Assembly: GCF_004331955.1 (NCBI RefSeq)
Contig: NZ_CP036532.1
Location: 2,108,001-2,172,000 of the forward strand
Source: Roseitalea porphyridii
GTDB taxonomy: Bacteria > Pseudomonadota > Alphaproteobacteria > Rhizobiales > Rhizobiaceae
DNA length: 64,000 nt
Direction: 5' to 3'
Both the position numbers and the translations under genes were made by a program. Below the pieces are notes generated by a model. The model was not told the origin of the DNA. It did not search any database and saw only the letters and a list, made by a program, of their open reading frames with translations. Below, one piece after another: positions 16,018-26,691 of the stretch. Within the stretch, counting starts at the first letter, position 1, and the number at the start of each line of letters is the position of its first letter.

Positions 16018-18276
16018 ATGTCGATCCCCAACACCATTGCCATCACGCCCGAACTGATCGAGGCGCACGGCCTCAAGCCGGACGAGTACGACCGTATCCT
16101 CGAGCTGATCGGCCGCGAACCGAGCTTCACCGAACTCGGCATCTTCTCGGCCATGTGGAACGAGCACTGTTCCTACAAGAGCTCGAAGAAATGGCTGCGC
16201 ACCCTGCCGACCGAGGGTCCGCAGGTGATCCACGGCCCGGGCGAGAATGCCGGCGTGGTCGACATCGGCGACGGCCAGTGCGTGGTCTTCAAGATGGAGA
16301 GCCATAACCACCCCTCCTACATCGAGCCCTATCAGGGTGCTGCGACCGGCGTCGGCGGAATCCTGCGCGATGTCTTCACCATGGGTGCCCGTCCGATTGC
16401 CGCGATGAACGCGCTCAGGTTCGGCGAACCGGACCATCCCAAGACGCGTCATCTGCTCGCCGGCGTCGTCTCCGGGATCGGCGGCTACGGCAATGCGTTC
16501 GGCGTACCCACCGTGGGCGGCGAGCTCGAATTCGACGCCCGCTACAACGGCAACTGCCTGGTCAACGCGTTCGCCGCCGGCATCGCGGACACCGACAGGA
16601 TCTTCCTGTCGAAGGCCGAGGGCGTCGGCCTGCCGATTGTCTATCTGGGCGCCAAGACCGGTCGCGACGGCGTCGGCGGAGCGACCATGGCCTCGGCCGA
16701 ATTCGACGACACGATCGAGGAGAAGCGCCCGACCGTCCAGGTCGGCGACCCGTTCACGGAAAAATGCCTGCTCGAGGCCTGCCTTGAACTGATGGCCACC
16801 GGCGCGGTGATCGCCATCCAGGACATGGGCGCGGCCGGGCTGACCTGCTCGGCGGTCGAGATGGGCGCCAAGGGCGATCTGGGCGTCAGGCTCGATCTCG
16901 ACCGCGTCCCCGTCCGCGAAGAGATGATGAGCGCCTACGAGATGATGCTCTCGGAAAGCCAGGAGCGGATGCTCATGGTGCTCGATCCGCAAAAGCGCGC
17001 CGAGGCCGAGGCGATCTTTGTCAAATGGGGTCTCGACTTCGCGATCGTCGGCGAGACGACCGACGATCTGCGTTTTCGCGTGGTCCATCAGGGCGAGGAG
17101 GTCGCCGACCTGCCGATCAAGGAACTCGGCGACGAAGCGCCCGAATATGACCGGCCGTGGGTGGAACCGGGCACCTATCAGGACTGGGATGACGCGTCGG
17201 TTCCCGAGCCGGACGATTATGCGGGCGCGATCCTCGCCATGCTCGGCTCGCCGAACCTTTGTTCGCGCCGCTGGGTCTTCGAGCAGTACGACACGCTGAT
17301 CGGCGGCAACAGCCTGCAGCGCCCCGGCGGCGATGCCGGCGTCGTGCGCGTGCCGGGCCATGCGACCAAGGCGCTCGCCTTCTCCTCGGATGTGACGCCG
17401 CGCTACGTCGAGGCCGATCCGTTCGAGGGCGGCAAGCAGGCCGTCGCCGAATGCTGGCGCAACATCACCGCCACCGGCGCCGAACCGCTGGCGGCGACCG
17501 ACAATCTCAACTTCGGCAATCCCGAACGGCCCGATATCATGGGCCAGCTCGTCAAGGCGATCGAGGGCATCGGCGAAGCCTGTTCGGCACTGTCCTTCCC
17601 GATCGTGTCGGGCAATGTCTCGCTCTACAACGAGACGCAAGGGGAAGCCATCCTGCCCACGCCGACCATCGCCGGCGTCGGCCTCATCCATGACTGGGCG
17701 CACATGGCGCGGATCGGCACGATGCAGGACGGCGATGCGGTCTTCATGCTCGGCGGCGACGGCACGCATCTGGGCCAGTCGGCCCTCGCCCGCATCGTCC
17801 ACGAGCGCACGGACGGGCCGCCGCCACCCGTCGATCTCTACCAGGAAAAGCGCAACGGCGATTTCGTCCGCTCGGCCATCCAGAACGATCAGGTGACCGC
17901 CTGCCATGACGTCTCCGGCGGCGGCCTTGCTGTCGCGCTTGCCGAGATGTGCCTCGCCGCGGACAAGGGGATGACGATCGAGGTGGGCGATACCCACCCG
18001 CCCCACGCGCTGCTTTTCGGCGAGGATCAGGGCCGCTACGTCGTCACCGTGCCGGCGCGGAACGCCACCTTCTTCGCGCTCAACGCCGAAGGCGCCGGCG
18101 TGCCGTTCCGGCGCATCGGCGCCGTGGATGGCGACCAGTTTGTGTTGACCGGGTCGGCCAACGCTTCCATATCTCTCGATCAGATGCGCCGCGCGCACGA
18201 AGGCTGGTTGCCGGACTACATGGCCGGGCCCGCCCGCGCCGAGGCCGCCCGACAGGAGACCGCCCAATGCCGATGA
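16018..18276 (+). CDS. purL: Phosphoribosylformylglycinamidine synthase subunit PurL
   Basis: This 752-residue small-type PurL is the ATP-dependent synthetase subunit that converts FGAR plus ammonia to FGAM with PurS and PurQ. Visible marks are [18 protein letters not shown] (about 43-60), [24 protein letters not shown] (in two parts, about 91-114) with the ATP-binding histidines, [16 protein letters not shown] (about 266-281), NFGNPE, and [12 protein letters not shown] in the C-terminal half. Length is normal. Its last bases overlap the start of the bolA-like gene. Confidence 0.97.
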   Translation: MSIPNTIAITPELIEAHGLKPDEYDRILELIGREPSFTELGIFSAMWNEHCSYKSSKKWLRTLPTEGPQVIHGPGENAGVVDIGDGQCVVFKMESHNHPSYIEPYQGAATGVGGILRDVFTMGARPIAAMNALRFGEPDHPKTRHLLAGVVSGIGGYGNAFGVPTVGGELEFDARYNGNCLVNAFAAGIADTDRIFLSKAEGVGLPIVYLGAKTGRDGVGGATMASAEFDDTIEEKRPTVQVGDPFTEKCLLEACLELMATGAVIAIQDMGAAGLTCSAVEMGAKGDLGVRLDLDRVPVREEMMSAYEMMLSESQERMLMVLDPQKRAEAEAIFVKWGLDFAIVGETTDDLRFRVVHQGEEVADLPIKELGDEAPEYDRPWVEPGTYQDWDDASVPEPDDYAGAILAMLGSPNLCSRRWVFEQYDTLIGGNSLQRPGGDAGVVRVPGHATKALAFSSDVTPRYVEADPFEGGKQAVAECWRNITATGAEPLAATDNLNFGNPERPDIMGQLVKAIEGIGEACSALSFPIVSGNVSLYNETQGEAILPTPTIAGVGLIHDWAHMARIGTMQDGDAVFMLGGDGTHLGQSALARIVHERTDGPPPPVDLYQEKRNGDFVRSAIQNDQVTACHDVSGGGLAVALAEMCLAADKGMTIEVGDTHPPHALLFGEDQGRYVVTVPARNATFFALNAEGAGVPFRRIGAVDGDQFVLTGSANASISLDQMRRAHEGWLPDYMAGPARAEAARQETAQCR

Positions 18277-18500
18277 ACGCCGCCGATATCGAACGCATGA
18301 TCAAGCAGGCGATCCCCGACGCCAGGGTGACGATCCGCGATCTGGCCGGCGATGGCGACCATTACGCGGCCGAAGTGGTCTCGGAGAGCTTTCGCGGCAA
18401 GACGCGCGTGCAGCAGCACCAGATGGTCTACCAGGCGCTCGAAGGAAACATGGGCGGTGCGCTGCATGCGCTGGCGCTGCAGACCAACGCGCCGGACTGA
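18267..18500 (+). CDS. BolA/IbaG family protein
   Basis: This 77-residue protein has the BolA fold. It starts with an N-terminal helix ([20 protein letters not shown]), a [18 protein letters not shown] segment holding the conserved His and the FxG turn, and [20 protein letters not shown] with the family signature. BolA proteins pair with CGFS monothiol glutaredoxins to handle [2Fe-2S] clusters; such a glutaredoxin gene lies 0.9 kb downstream. The start overlaps the purL stop by 10 nt; a second in-frame ATG at 18273 forms an ATGA overlap. GGAG at 18256-18259 serves either. Confidence 0.92.
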   Translation: MPMNAADIERMIKQAIPDARVTIRDLAGDGDHYAAEVVSESFRGKTRVQQHQMVYQALEGNMGGALHALALQTNAPD

Positions 18501-19385
18501 TCAGTCGCCGCCGCCCTTCGGGTAGGCCGCAAGGATCGGCCCGGCCGGAAACCACGAGCCGATCTGCATGTCCGTGCCGATAGCCAGGGCCGACACCTTG
18601 CCGTCGAGGAACAGTGCGTTGCGGGCGCCGGCGTGGTCGCGGAAGAAGCGGGCGAAGTTGCCGAAGCTGACCCGATCGAGGCTGACCGCGAAGACGACCG
18701 ATCCGTCCTCGGTGACGCCGACACCGTTGCGGATGAAGCGCGTCGAGCCGTTGGGCAGGATGCGCGGGTGGATGGCGCCGTCGATCACCAGCATCGGCCC
18801 CGATTGCGTTGCGTGGCGCACCGGAAGGTTCGCCTCGGCGAAGGCTTCCGTTTCCAGAACCCCCGGCTTCCCGTCCTCGGTGACGAAGAACACCCCGTTC
18901 GGCTTGAGATGGAAATTGCCCGGACCGTCCGAGGTCACCAGCCCCATCCGCTCCTGCCCGTCCTCCACGTAAAGGCCGACCGGGCTGAGATCGGCGTGAT
19001 ACATGCCGCCGTTCATGGCGACCGCCGGCGCGTCTTCCGAAGTACCCTCGGAAGCGGCGAAGGCGCGCACGCTGCCATAGGCCGTGCCGTCGGGGCGGCC
19101 GAGGTGCACGGCGAATTCCGTTCTCGCCGGATCGAATGTGCAGGACAGATAGCGCGCGCCCTCGAAGGTCACGCTCTGGCAGGGAGCACTGCGACCCTCG
19201 GCGATCGCCGTCGCCGGACCGCCGAGCGGCACCATGCAAAGCAGGGCGCCGAGCGTCACTCGTGCACGGAAGAGAAGCGGCGCCGCGCGCACGGCCAGAC
19301 GGCCATGAACGCCGCGTCCAGGCTTGCGCCCGCGCGCATCTTGTTTTGGACCGAACCGCAAGTTATCTCGGGGGCGTGACGTCAT
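18501..19385 (-). CDS. Phosphodiester glycosidase (DUF2233/NAGPA-like) secreted protein
   Basis: This 294-residue protein contains the NAGPA/phosphodiester glycosidase domain. Marks are the [20 protein letters not shown] segment (about 122-141), [28 protein letters not shown], and [15 protein letters not shown] near the end. Bacterial members are exported and hydrolyse sugar phosphodiester linkages, for instance on envelope glycans. A hydrophobic stretch ([18 protein letters not shown]) lies 40 residues in, so the annotated N-terminus may be too long and a downstream start nearer the signal peptide is likely. It sits on the opposite strand between bolA and grxD, and its stop directly abuts the bolA stop. 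Confidence 0.82.
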   Translation of the reverse strand: MTSRPRDNLRFGPKQDARGRKPGRGVHGRLAVRAAPLLFRARVTLGALLCMVPLGGPATAIAEGRSAPCQSVTFEGARYLSCTFDPARTEFAVHLGRPDGTAYGSVRAFAASEGTSEDAPAVAMNGGMYHADLSPVGLYVEDGQERMGLVTSDGPGNFHLKPNGVFFVTEDGKPGVLETEAFAEANLPVRHATQSGPMLVIDGAIHPRILPNGSTRFIRNGVGVTEDGSVVFAVSLDRVSFGNFARFFRDHAGARNALFLDGKVSALAIGTDMQIGSWFPAGPILAAYPKGGGD

Positions 19386-19418
19386 CGGGCCTTGAACCCG
19401 AATGAAAGGAACAGGACA

Positions 19419-19754
19419 ATGCCGGCAATCAACGAATTCATCGACAATGAGGTCAAGGGCAACGATGTGGTGCTCTTCATGAAGGGCACGCCCGGATTTC
19501 CGCAGTGCGGCTTTTCGGGCCAGGTCGTCCAGATTCTCGACTATCTCGGCGTCGACTACAAGGGTGTCAACGTGCTCGCCGACGACGAGCTGCGCGAGGG
19601 CATCAAGCAGTACTCGAACTGGCCGACGATCCCGCAGCTCTACGTGAAGGGCGAGTTCGTCGGCGGCTGCGACATTGTCCGCGAGATGTTCCAGGCCGGC
19701 GAACTACAGGGCCATTTCGAGGAGAAGGGCGTCGCGGCCAAGGGCGCGGCCTGA
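19419..19754 (+). CDS. grxD: Monothiol glutaredoxin, CGFS type
   Basis: This 111-residue protein has the CGFS active site at residues 30-33 in [16 protein letters not shown], plus the glutathione-binding WPTIPQLYV and GGCDI segments. CGFS glutaredoxins bind a labile [2Fe-2S] cluster through glutathione and transfer it, often with BolA. The start at 19419 follows AGGA with good spacing; a longer frame from 19392 lacks support. A bolA-like gene lies upstream on the same strand, separated by the opposite-strand phosphodiester glycosidase gene. Confidence 0.96.
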   Translation: MPAINEFIDNEVKGNDVVLFMKGTPGFPQCGFSGQVVQILDYLGVDYKGVNVLADDELREGIKQYSNWPTIPQLYVKGEFVGGCDIVREMFQAGELQGHFEEKGVAAKGAA

Positions 19755-19824
19755 TCCGCGCTTCATTGCGCTCGTGACAAAGCGTTGATTGCCGTGGCGG
19801 AAACGCCATGGCAGATGCTCGTCC

Positions 19825-20898
19825 ATGACAGCGCATCCCCTTCCCGACCCCGCCGCCAGCGCCTTTGCCGCGCAGGCAGACGCATGCCACGATCTGGGCT
19901 CGCCGCTCGTCGCGGCGATCTGTTCGCTGGTCGCCGAACGCGGCCTGCCCGACAGCGCAACGCGGCGGCGAATCGCCACCTGGCCCGGCGCGATTGGCGC
20001 GCGCGAGGCGGCCGTCCCGCTGCGGTTCACCGCCGCCCTGCACAGGCTCGTGCTCGACGGCGCCGATGACGGTCTCGCCGCCGCCTTCCCGCCCGCCGAC
20101 CTCAACCGCGACGTGCTCTGGCATGCGCTGCGCGCGGCCGTGTCGGCGCATGACGGGTTCATCGCCGCCTATCTCAACTCCCCGCCGCAGACCAACGAGG
20201 TCGCCCGCGCCGCTCTGCTCCTGCCGGCCCTTCTCGATCTTCATGCCGCGCACGGCCTGCCGTTTAGCCTGCTCGAACTGGGCGCCTCCGCCGGCCTGAA
20301 CCAGAACCTCGACCGCTTCGCCTACGACTACGGCGCCTGGCAGTGGGGCGATCCGGCCTCACCCGTTCTCGTGGCGTGCGAGTGGCGCGGCAAGGCCGGC
20401 CCGCCGCAGGCCCGGGACCTCGAGATCGCCGAGCGCAGCGCATGCGATGTCGCGCCCGTGCCGGTCGGGACACAAGACGAGCAACGGCGGCTTCTGTCAT
20501 ATGCCTGGGCCGATCAGCACCCGCGGCTCGCCAGGCTCTCGGCCGCCATGGAGCTGGCCGGCGCCCATCCGCCGCAGGTGGAAGCGGCCGGCGCCGCCGA
20601 CTGGCTGGAGGACCGGCTCGCGCCCCTGCCCGAGGGCCGGCTGACCGTCGTGCTTCACACGATCATGTGGCAATATCTGCCCGATGCCGAAAAGGCGCGC
20701 GCCGAGACGGCGATCCGGCGCGCTGGCCGTGATGCCGGACAGGACAGGCCCATGGCCTGGCTGCGCTTCGAGGCGGACGGCCAGTCGCCCGGCGGCGGCG
20801 TCTGCCTCACGACATGGGCCGGCGTCGCCGATGACGGTATCACGCGCCTTCTGGCGCGGGGCGACTATCACGGAAGATGGCTTCAGATGTTGCCGTAA
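19825..20898 (+). CDS. DUF2332 family protein
   Basis: This 357-residue cytoplasmic protein of the DUF2332 family has unknown function. Family marks are LPFSLLELGASAGLNQNLDRF (in two parts, about 148-168), a Rossmann-like ELGASAGLN loop resembling a methyltransferase glycine motif, LSYAWADQHPRLARL, and VVLHTIMWQYLP in the C-terminal third. The start at 19825 (MTAHPLPDP) suits the family; no clear Shine-Dalgarno precedes it. The fold hints at a SAM-binding enzyme, but no activity can be claimed. Confidence 0.85.
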   Translation: MTAHPLPDPAASAFAAQADACHDLGSPLVAAICSLVAERGLPDSATRRRIATWPGAIGAREAAVPLRFTAALHRLVLDGADDGLAAAFPPADLNRDVLWHALRAAVSAHDGFIAAYLNSPPQTNEVARAALLLPALLDLHAAHGLPFSLLELGASAGLNQNLDRFAYDYGAWQWGDPASPVLVACEWRGKAGPPQARDLEIAERSACDVAPVPVGTQDEQRRLLSYAWADQHPRLARLSAAMELAGAHPPQVEAAGAADWLEDRLAPLPEGRLTVVLHTIMWQYLPDAEKARAETAIRRAGRDAGQDRPMAWLRFEADGQSPGGGVCLTTWAGVADDGITRLLARGDYHGRWLQMLP

Positions 20899-20964
20899 AT
20901 CGCCTCGGCCATGGACCGCACGGGGCCGGCGCCCCTATGTAAGGGTCGGCAAACGGAGGAAACA

Positions 20965-21447
20965 ATGACCTGGACCGTCTATCTTTCCGGCGAAATCCAC
21001 ACCGACTGGCGCGAGCAGATCGAACAGGGCGCGGCGAATGCCGGCCTGCCCGTCGCCTTCACGGCCCCGGTGACGCACCATGCCGCATCCGACGATTGCG
21101 GCGTTGCGATCCTTGGCGCCGAGGACGACAAGTTCTGGCACGACCACAAGGGCGCGCAGATGAACGCCATCCGCACGCGTACGCTGATCGAGAAGGCCGA
21201 CGTCGTCGTGGTGCGCTTTGGCGACAAGTACAAGCAGTGGAACGCGGCCTTCGACGCCGGCTATGCGAGCGCGCTCGGCAAGCCGCTGGTCGTCATGCAT
21301 CAGGACGAGCACGCCCACGCGCTCAAGGAGGTCGACGCGGCCGCCCTCGCCGTGACGAAAACACCCCAGCAGGTCGTCGCCATCCTCGACTACGTCATCA
21401 ACGGTCATCTTCCCGGCTACACCGACCGCGCCCAGGCGGCGCAATAG
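20965..21447 (+). CDS. ytoQ: YtoQ family protein
   Basis: This 160-residue protein belongs to the YtoQ family, related in fold to nucleoside 2-deoxyribosyltransferases. It starts with MTWTVYLSGEIHTDWRE and has VTHHAASDDCGVAILG, a charged segment with KFWHDHKGAQMNAIRTR, ADVVVVRFGDKYKQWNAAFD and PLVVMHQDEHAHALKEVD. The biochemical role is not established. The start at 20965 follows a strong GGAGG and was preferred over a 54-nt longer frame. A strong intrinsic terminator lies downstream. Confidence 0.9.
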   Translation: MTWTVYLSGEIHTDWREQIEQGAANAGLPVAFTAPVTHHAASDDCGVAILGAEDDKFWHDHKGAQMNAIRTRTLIEKADVVVVRFGDKYKQWNAAFDAGYASALGKPLVVMHQDEHAHALKEVDAAALAVTKTPQQVVAILDYVINGHLPGYTDRAQAAQ

Positions 21448-21519
21448 GAGAGCTGGCGGCAGATGTCGGGATCGCCGGCCCGGCGCTTTCCAACCCGGCC
21501 CGAAAAGGCTATCAACATG

Positions 21520-21546
21520 ATGCGCCGCCCGTCGGCGCATTTTTTT
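21520..21546 (+). terminator. Intrinsic terminator after ytoQ
   Basis: A perfect 8-bp stem (ATGCGCCG at 21520-21527 and CGGCGCAT at 21533-21540) with loop CCCGT is followed by six T. It ends ytoQ transcription, 14 nt before the start of the next gene. Confidence 0.9.
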
Positions 21547-21560
21547 GCTTTGGTAATGCC

Positions 21561-22268
21561 ATGTCCGATGCGGTCACATTCAGGGGCTTCGGTGAAAAGG
21601 CCCTGCCCTTCCTCAAGGCGCTGGGCTTTCATCAGGACCGCGACTGGTTCGCCGAGAACAAGGCGCTCTACGAGGCCGAGGTGAAGACGCCGCTGGGCGA
21701 TCTGGTCGAGGCGGCATCGACGCGCTTTGCGGCCGAGGGCGTGCCGCTCCGGGGCAGCCGCAAGACCTCGCTCTACCGGGTCTATCGCGACGTGCGTTTT
21801 TCCAAGAACAAGGACCCCTACAACACGCACGCCAGCGCGCTGATGACCCGCACGGGCAACAAGAAGGACAATGGCTTCGTCTACGTCCACATCTCCAACG
21901 AGCGCAGCTTCGTCGCGTCGGGCTTCTACGCGCTCGAGGGGCCGGAACTGCGGGCGCTGCGCGATCTGATCGTGCGCGAGCCCGACAGTTTCCGCACGCT
22001 GCTCGCCAACATGGCGGCCCACGGGTTCGACCTCGACCGCTCCGAGGCGCTCAAGCGCACGCCGCGCGGCTTCGAGGATGTGGACGACGAGGAGATGATC
22101 GGCTGGCTCCGGCTCAAGCACTTCACCTTCATCGACGAGATCGACAACGCCATCGTGACCACGCCGGCCTTGCTGGAGCGGATGGTCAGTCTCGGCACGA
22201 TCTCGATGCCCTTCCTCACCTTCGGCTGGCGCGCCATCGATCCGCTGCGCGAGGAGGCGCCGGCATGA
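21561..22268 (+). CDS. DUF2461 (TIGR02453) family protein
   Basis: This 235-residue cytoplasmic protein is of unknown function. Family marks are the opening FRGFGEKALPFLKAL, then HQDRDWFAENKALYEAEVK, then the invariant SLYRVYRDVRFSKNKDPYNTH (in two parts, about 70-90) and FVYVHISNERSFVASGFY. The start codon lies only 14 nt past the T-tract of the ytoQ terminator, so expression requires read-through or a promoter within that region. Its end overlaps the transporter start by 4 nt (ATGA), which indicates translational coupling. Confidence 0.88.
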   Translation: MSDAVTFRGFGEKALPFLKALGFHQDRDWFAENKALYEAEVKTPLGDLVEAASTRFAAEGVPLRGSRKTSLYRVYRDVRFSKNKDPYNTHASALMTRTGNKKDNGFVYVHISNERSFVASGFYALEGPELRALRDLIVREPDSFRTLLANMAAHGFDLDRSEALKRTPRGFEDVDDEEMIGWLRLKHFTFIDEIDNAIVTTPALLERMVSLGTISMPFLTFGWRAIDPLREEAPA

Positions 22269-23520
22269 GCGCGCCCGCCACCGGCGCCGGCGCCACGCCG
22301 GGCGCGTCGCCCGAGCCGCTCAAGGCAGGAATCGGCATGCGCGAATTCATCGTGCTGATCGCCGCGCTGACCTCGATTGTCGCCTTCTCCATCGATTCGA
22401 TGCTGCCCGCGCTGCCGGTGATCGGCGACGATTTCGGGCTCGCCAACCAGAACGACCGGCAGTTCGTGCTGATCGCCTTCGTGCTGGCGTTCGGGCCGGC
22501 GCAGCTGATCTTCGGGCCGATCGCCGACCGGTTCGGGCGCAAGCCGATCCTGCTGGGCGGCCTCGGCTTCTTCGTTCTGGCCTCGTTCGGCGCGGCTATC
22601 ACCGAGAGCTGGTGGGCATTGCTCGCCTGCCGGACCGCCCAGGGCATCGGTGCTTCGGCGGTGCGCATCACCACCCAGGCCATCGTGCGCGACTGTTTTG
22701 CCGGCCGCGAGATGGCGCGCGTGATGTCCTATGTGTTCACGGTCTTCATGCTGATCCCGATCGTCGCCCCGGCGCTGGGGCAGGCGATCGTCGCGGTGAC
22801 CGACTGGCACTGGCTGTTCGCCGTGCTGGGCCTGGCCGGTGCGGCGCTCGCCGCATGGGCCGGCATGCGCATGGACGAGACCCTGCCGGTGAGCGCCCGC
22901 CGGCCGCTCGACGCGCGCAGCATCGTCGCCGCCTTCCGCGAGATCCTGACGAACCGGATCGCGCTCGGCTACACGCTCGCCGTCACCCTGTTCTTCGGCG
23001 GCCTGTTCTCCTTCATCGTCTCCATCCAGCAGATCATCGAGGTGGTCTACGGGCTGGGCGAATGGCTTGCCGTCATCTTCGCGTTCAGCGCCAGCGCGAT
23101 GGCCGTGGCAAGCCTCGGCAACGCATCGCTCGTGCGGCAGCTCGGCATGCGCCGCATCTCGCACGGGGCGCTGATCAGCTTCACCACGCTCGGCGCGCTT
23201 CTGCTGGTGCTCGGCCTTCTCACCGTGCCGCCCTTCTGGCTGACGATCGGACTGATCAGCCTGATCATGATGTCGTTCGGCTTCGTCGCGGGCAATTTCA
23301 ACGCGCTCGCAATGGAGCCGCTCGGCCATGTCGCCGGCGCCGCGTCGTCTGTCCTGGGGACGATCTCGTTCACGGGCGGCGCGGTTCTCGGCACGCTGAC
23401 AGGCCAGGCGTTCAACGGCACCATCGTGCCGCTTGCCCTTGCCTACTTCCTGTTCGGCGCGGTGGGTGTGGCGATCGTGCTGATCACCGAGCGCGGGCGG
23501 CTTTTCGCCGCCCAGCACGA

Positions 23521-23533
<13 letters not shown>
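22265..23533 (+). CDS. Bcr/CflA-type multidrug efflux MFS transporter
   Basis: This 422-residue protein has 12 predicted membrane helices and belongs to the DHA1 group of drug:proton antiporters. The first helix contains [18 protein letters not shown], typical of the Bcr/CflA family (TDMYLP-like position). The loop between helices 2 and 3 has [18 protein letters not shown], the MFS signature A. Motif C lies in [16 protein letters not shown]. Such pumps export bicyclomycin, chloramphenicol, sulfonamides or metabolites; the substrate is unknown here. It is translationally coupled to the DUF2461 gene. Its 3' end overlaps the convergent ttcA 3' end by 13 nt. Confidence 0.93.
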
Positions 23534-24378
<845 letters not shown>

Positions 24379-24498
24379 TTCCGCCGATGCTCCGTTCTCC
24401 GCCGTCCCTATCGCGCGCCGAACACGCTTGCCCGCACGGGACAGTCCTATCGAGCCGGGCGCGCCATGTCACCGGATCATGGGGGCTCCCAAAGAAAA

Positions 24499-24524
24499 GG
24501 GCCGCCCGAACATCGGACGGCCCC
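24499..24524 (-). terminator. Intrinsic terminator after rpsD
   Basis: On the minus strand GGGCCGTCCG pairs with CGGGCGGCCC (10 bp with one G-U-type pair) around an ATGTT loop, followed by TTTTCTTT. It lies 25 bp past the rpsD stop. Confidence 0.88.
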
Positions 24525-24548
24525 TTGATGCATCGATGGCGGCAGGCC

Positions 24549-25166
24549 TTAGCGCGAGTAGAACTCGACGACCAGGTTCGGCTCCATCACCACCGGATAG
24601 GGCACGTCGCCCAGCGCCGGCACGCGGGCGAAGGTGGCCGTCATCTTGTTGTGGTCGGCATCGACATAGTCGGGCACATCGCGCTCGGCAAGCTGGGTGG
24701 CTTCGAGCACCATCGCCATCTGCTTGGACTTCTCGCGCACCTCGATCACGTCACCCACCTTGCAGCGGTAGGACGGGATGTTGACGCGCTGGCCGTTGAC
24801 CTTGACGTGACCGTGGTTGACGAACTGGCGCGCCGCGAAGATCGTCGGCACGAACTTGGCGCGGTAGACGATCGCGTCCAGGCGGCTTTCGAGCAGGCCG
24901 ATCAGCGTCTCGGGCGTGTCACCCTTGCGGCGCGCGGCTTCCTCATAGACCTTGCGGAACTGCTTTTCCGAGATGTCGCCGTAATAGCCCTTGAGCTTCT
25001 GCTTGGCGCGAAGCTGCACGCCGAAGTCCGAAAGCTTGCCCTTGCGGCGCTGGCCGTGCTGGCCGGGACCATATTCGCGATTGTTGACCGGCGACTTGGG
25101 GCGACCCCAGATGTTCTCGCCCATACGGCGGTCGAGCTTGTGTTTGACTGAACTGCGCTTGCTCAT
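24549..25166 (-). CDS. rpsD: 30S ribosomal protein S4
   Basis: This 205-residue ribosomal protein binds 16S rRNA early in 30S assembly. The N-terminal [20 protein letters not shown] and GPGQHGQRR are present, followed by the S4 RNA-binding domain ([30 protein letters not shown], in parts, about 90-120) and [18 protein letters not shown]. The C-terminus ends VVEFYSR as usual. It has its own strong promoter and terminator, so it is monocistronic. The Shine-Dalgarno GAAAGGA lies about 6 nt before the ATG. Confidence 0.98.
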   Translation of the reverse strand: MSKRSSVKHKLDRRMGENIWGRPKSPVNNREYGPGQHGQRRKGKLSDFGVQLRAKQKLKGYYGDISEKQFRKVYEEAARRKGDTPETLIGLLESRLDAIVYRAKFVPTIFAARQFVNHGHVKVNGQRVNIPSYRCKVGDVIEVREKSKQMAMVLEATQLAERDVPDYVDADHNKMTATFARVPALGDVPYPVVMEPNLVVEFYSR

Positions 25167-25337
25167 CGCATTTCCTTTCAGAACGTTGCGCCCGGTTCTT
25201 CACAAACCGGATCAAGGAAACGCGCCCTCCTCTGCCGGCCGTTTTCGCCGACTGACAGGCCCTGCCACGCACGCTTTGCGGAAAGGACCACGGGACACGT
25301 AAGAAACGGCGGCCGGAACGGCCTCCGTGACATCGCC

Positions 25338-25366
25338 GATCTAGGCGAACGGCGTCCGCAAGTCAA
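25338..25366 (-). promoter_or_regulatory. Sigma-70-type promoter of rpsD
   Basis: On the minus strand TTGACT (25366-25361), a 17-bp spacer and TAGATC (25343-25338) form a near-consensus alphaproteobacterial housekeeping promoter. It implies a leader of about 165 nt before the rpsD ATG, long enough for translational control. Confidence 0.7.
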
Positions 25367-25491
25367 TCGCCGCCGTGGCGACATGATTGTGCCAGATCAC
25401 ACAGCACCGATCGGACGTCGCCGGCAGGCTTTCCTCCATCAGCGGCGTGCCGGAGAACAAGGCGCGCCCGATCAAGCAAAGGAAGCCAGAC

Positions 25492-25800
25492 ATGAAGACG
25501 TTAACAAACGGACGGACGCTTGCCATCGTCCTGGGCGGCATGATCGGCGCCCTGGGCGCTGCCAGCGTGGCGCAGGCCGAACACAATTCGAAGATCTCGT
25601 GCTACGCCTATGTGCACGATCAGTGCTTTGGCGGCGGCGCCAGCAACTGTTCGGACGACGACTACGATTGGGGTCTGGACCAGTGCGACGGCTACTATCC
25701 GTCCACCGAGCCGGCGCGGCAGGCGATCGGAAACATCAAGGCCAGCACCACCGACAACCCGCGGATCCGGGCCGTCATCGGCCAATCGATGCGCAAGTAA
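25492..25800 (+). CDS. Small secreted Cys/Asp-rich protein, unknown function
   Basis: The protein has 102 residues. A signal peptide (LAIVLGGMIGALGAASVAQA, cleaved near residue 29) precedes a compact mature part of about 73 residues. Four cysteines occur in ISCYAY, DQCFGG, SNCSDD and DQCDGYY, enough for two disulfides. The acidic aromatic run DDDYDWGLDQCDGYYP is distinctive. The start at 25492 has AAGGA upstream; a longer in-frame extension from 25387 has no support. The 324 bp between rpsD and this gene hold the rpsD promoter and leader and no other gene that I can see. Confidence 0.68.
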   Translation: MKTLTNGRTLAIVLGGMIGALGAASVAQAEHNSKISCYAYVHDQCFGGGASNCSDDDYDWGLDQCDGYYPSTEPARQAIGNIKASTTDNPRIRAVIGQSMRK

Positions 25801-25878
25801 CACGGACCGGCGGAGCGGCGAACGCGTCGCTCCGCAGCCGCCGGTCGGCTCGCCTCAACACCGCCGGGCACGAAACCG

Positions 25879-26691
25879 TCAGGCCGAATACGGCACTGTC
25901 GAGAGCCCGAACCCGGAGACAAGGCGCATGACCTCGGTGCGCGGGTCATCGGAGGTGAAGACGGCAATGTCGGGCCGCCGATCGTCGCGATGGGCGAATT
26001 CCATCCCTTCGGCAAGAGCGAGCGCGCGCCGGGCGATCGCCTCGGACGTGTCGATCCAGTCGACCGGCCAGGGCGCGGTCTTGCGCATCCGGTTGGCGAG
26101 AAAGGGATAGTGCGTGCAGGCCAGAACGACGATGTCGGTGCGCCGACCGTTCTCCTCGACGAAACAGGGCGCGATCTCGCGCCGCACGGCCTCCTCGTCG
26201 ACGAAGCCGGTCTGCATGTAGGTCTCGGCCAGTTCGGCAAGGTTCTCGCTGCCCACCAGGCGGACATGGCAGCGCGCCGCGAACTGGCTGATCAGGTCGC
26301 GCGTATATTGCCGACGAACCGTGCCGGGGGTTGCCAGCACAGAGACCAGGCCGGACCGGGTGCGCTCGGCGGCCGGCTTGATCGCCGGCACGGTGCCGAC
26401 GAACACCTGGTCCGGAAACACCACGCGCAGCCGGTCGATGGCCAGCGTCGACGCCGTGTTGCAGGCGATCACGATCATGCCGGGCCGGAACGTCTCGATC
26501 AGCCGGCCGAACAGGTCGACGAGCCGGTCCAGCAGCGCCGGCTCCTCCCAGGCGCCATAGGGAAAGGCGGCATCGTCGGCGACGAACACGTACCGCAGAC
26601 CGGGCAGGATGATGCGCGCTTCCTTGACCACCGACAGCCCGCCAATGCCGCTGTCGAAGAACAGCACCGATGGATCGACCGGTTCACTCAC
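25879..26691 (-). CDS. murI: Glutamate racemase
   Basis: This 270-residue cofactor-independent racemase makes D-glutamate for peptidoglycan. Both catalytic cysteines are visible in their usual settings: VIACNTASTLAIDRL (about 76-90) and VLACTHYPFLANRM (about 189-202). The opening FFDSGIGGLSVVKEA holds the substrate-binding Asp-Ser. Length is normal. Its start overlaps the end of the upstream RNA methyltransferase gene by 8 nt, so the two are co-translated. Confidence 0.96.
   Translation of the reverse strand: MSEPVDPSVLFFDSGIGGLSVVKEARIILPGLRYVFVADDAAFPYGAWEEPALLDRLVDLFGRLIETFRPGMIVIACNTASTLAIDRLRVVFPDQVFVGTVPAIKPAAERTRSGLVSVLATPGTVRRQYTRDLISQFAARCHVRLVGSENLAELAETYMQTGFVDEEAVRREIAPCFVEENGRRTDIVVLACTHYPFLANRMRKTAPWPVDWIDTSEAIARRALALAEGMEFAHRDDRRPDIAVFTSDDPRTEVMRLVSGFGLSTVPYSA

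Noticed and set aside
15955-18267. Open minus-strand frame of 770 codons
   Set aside because: It is the antisense shadow of purL, which has all family motifs on the plus strand.
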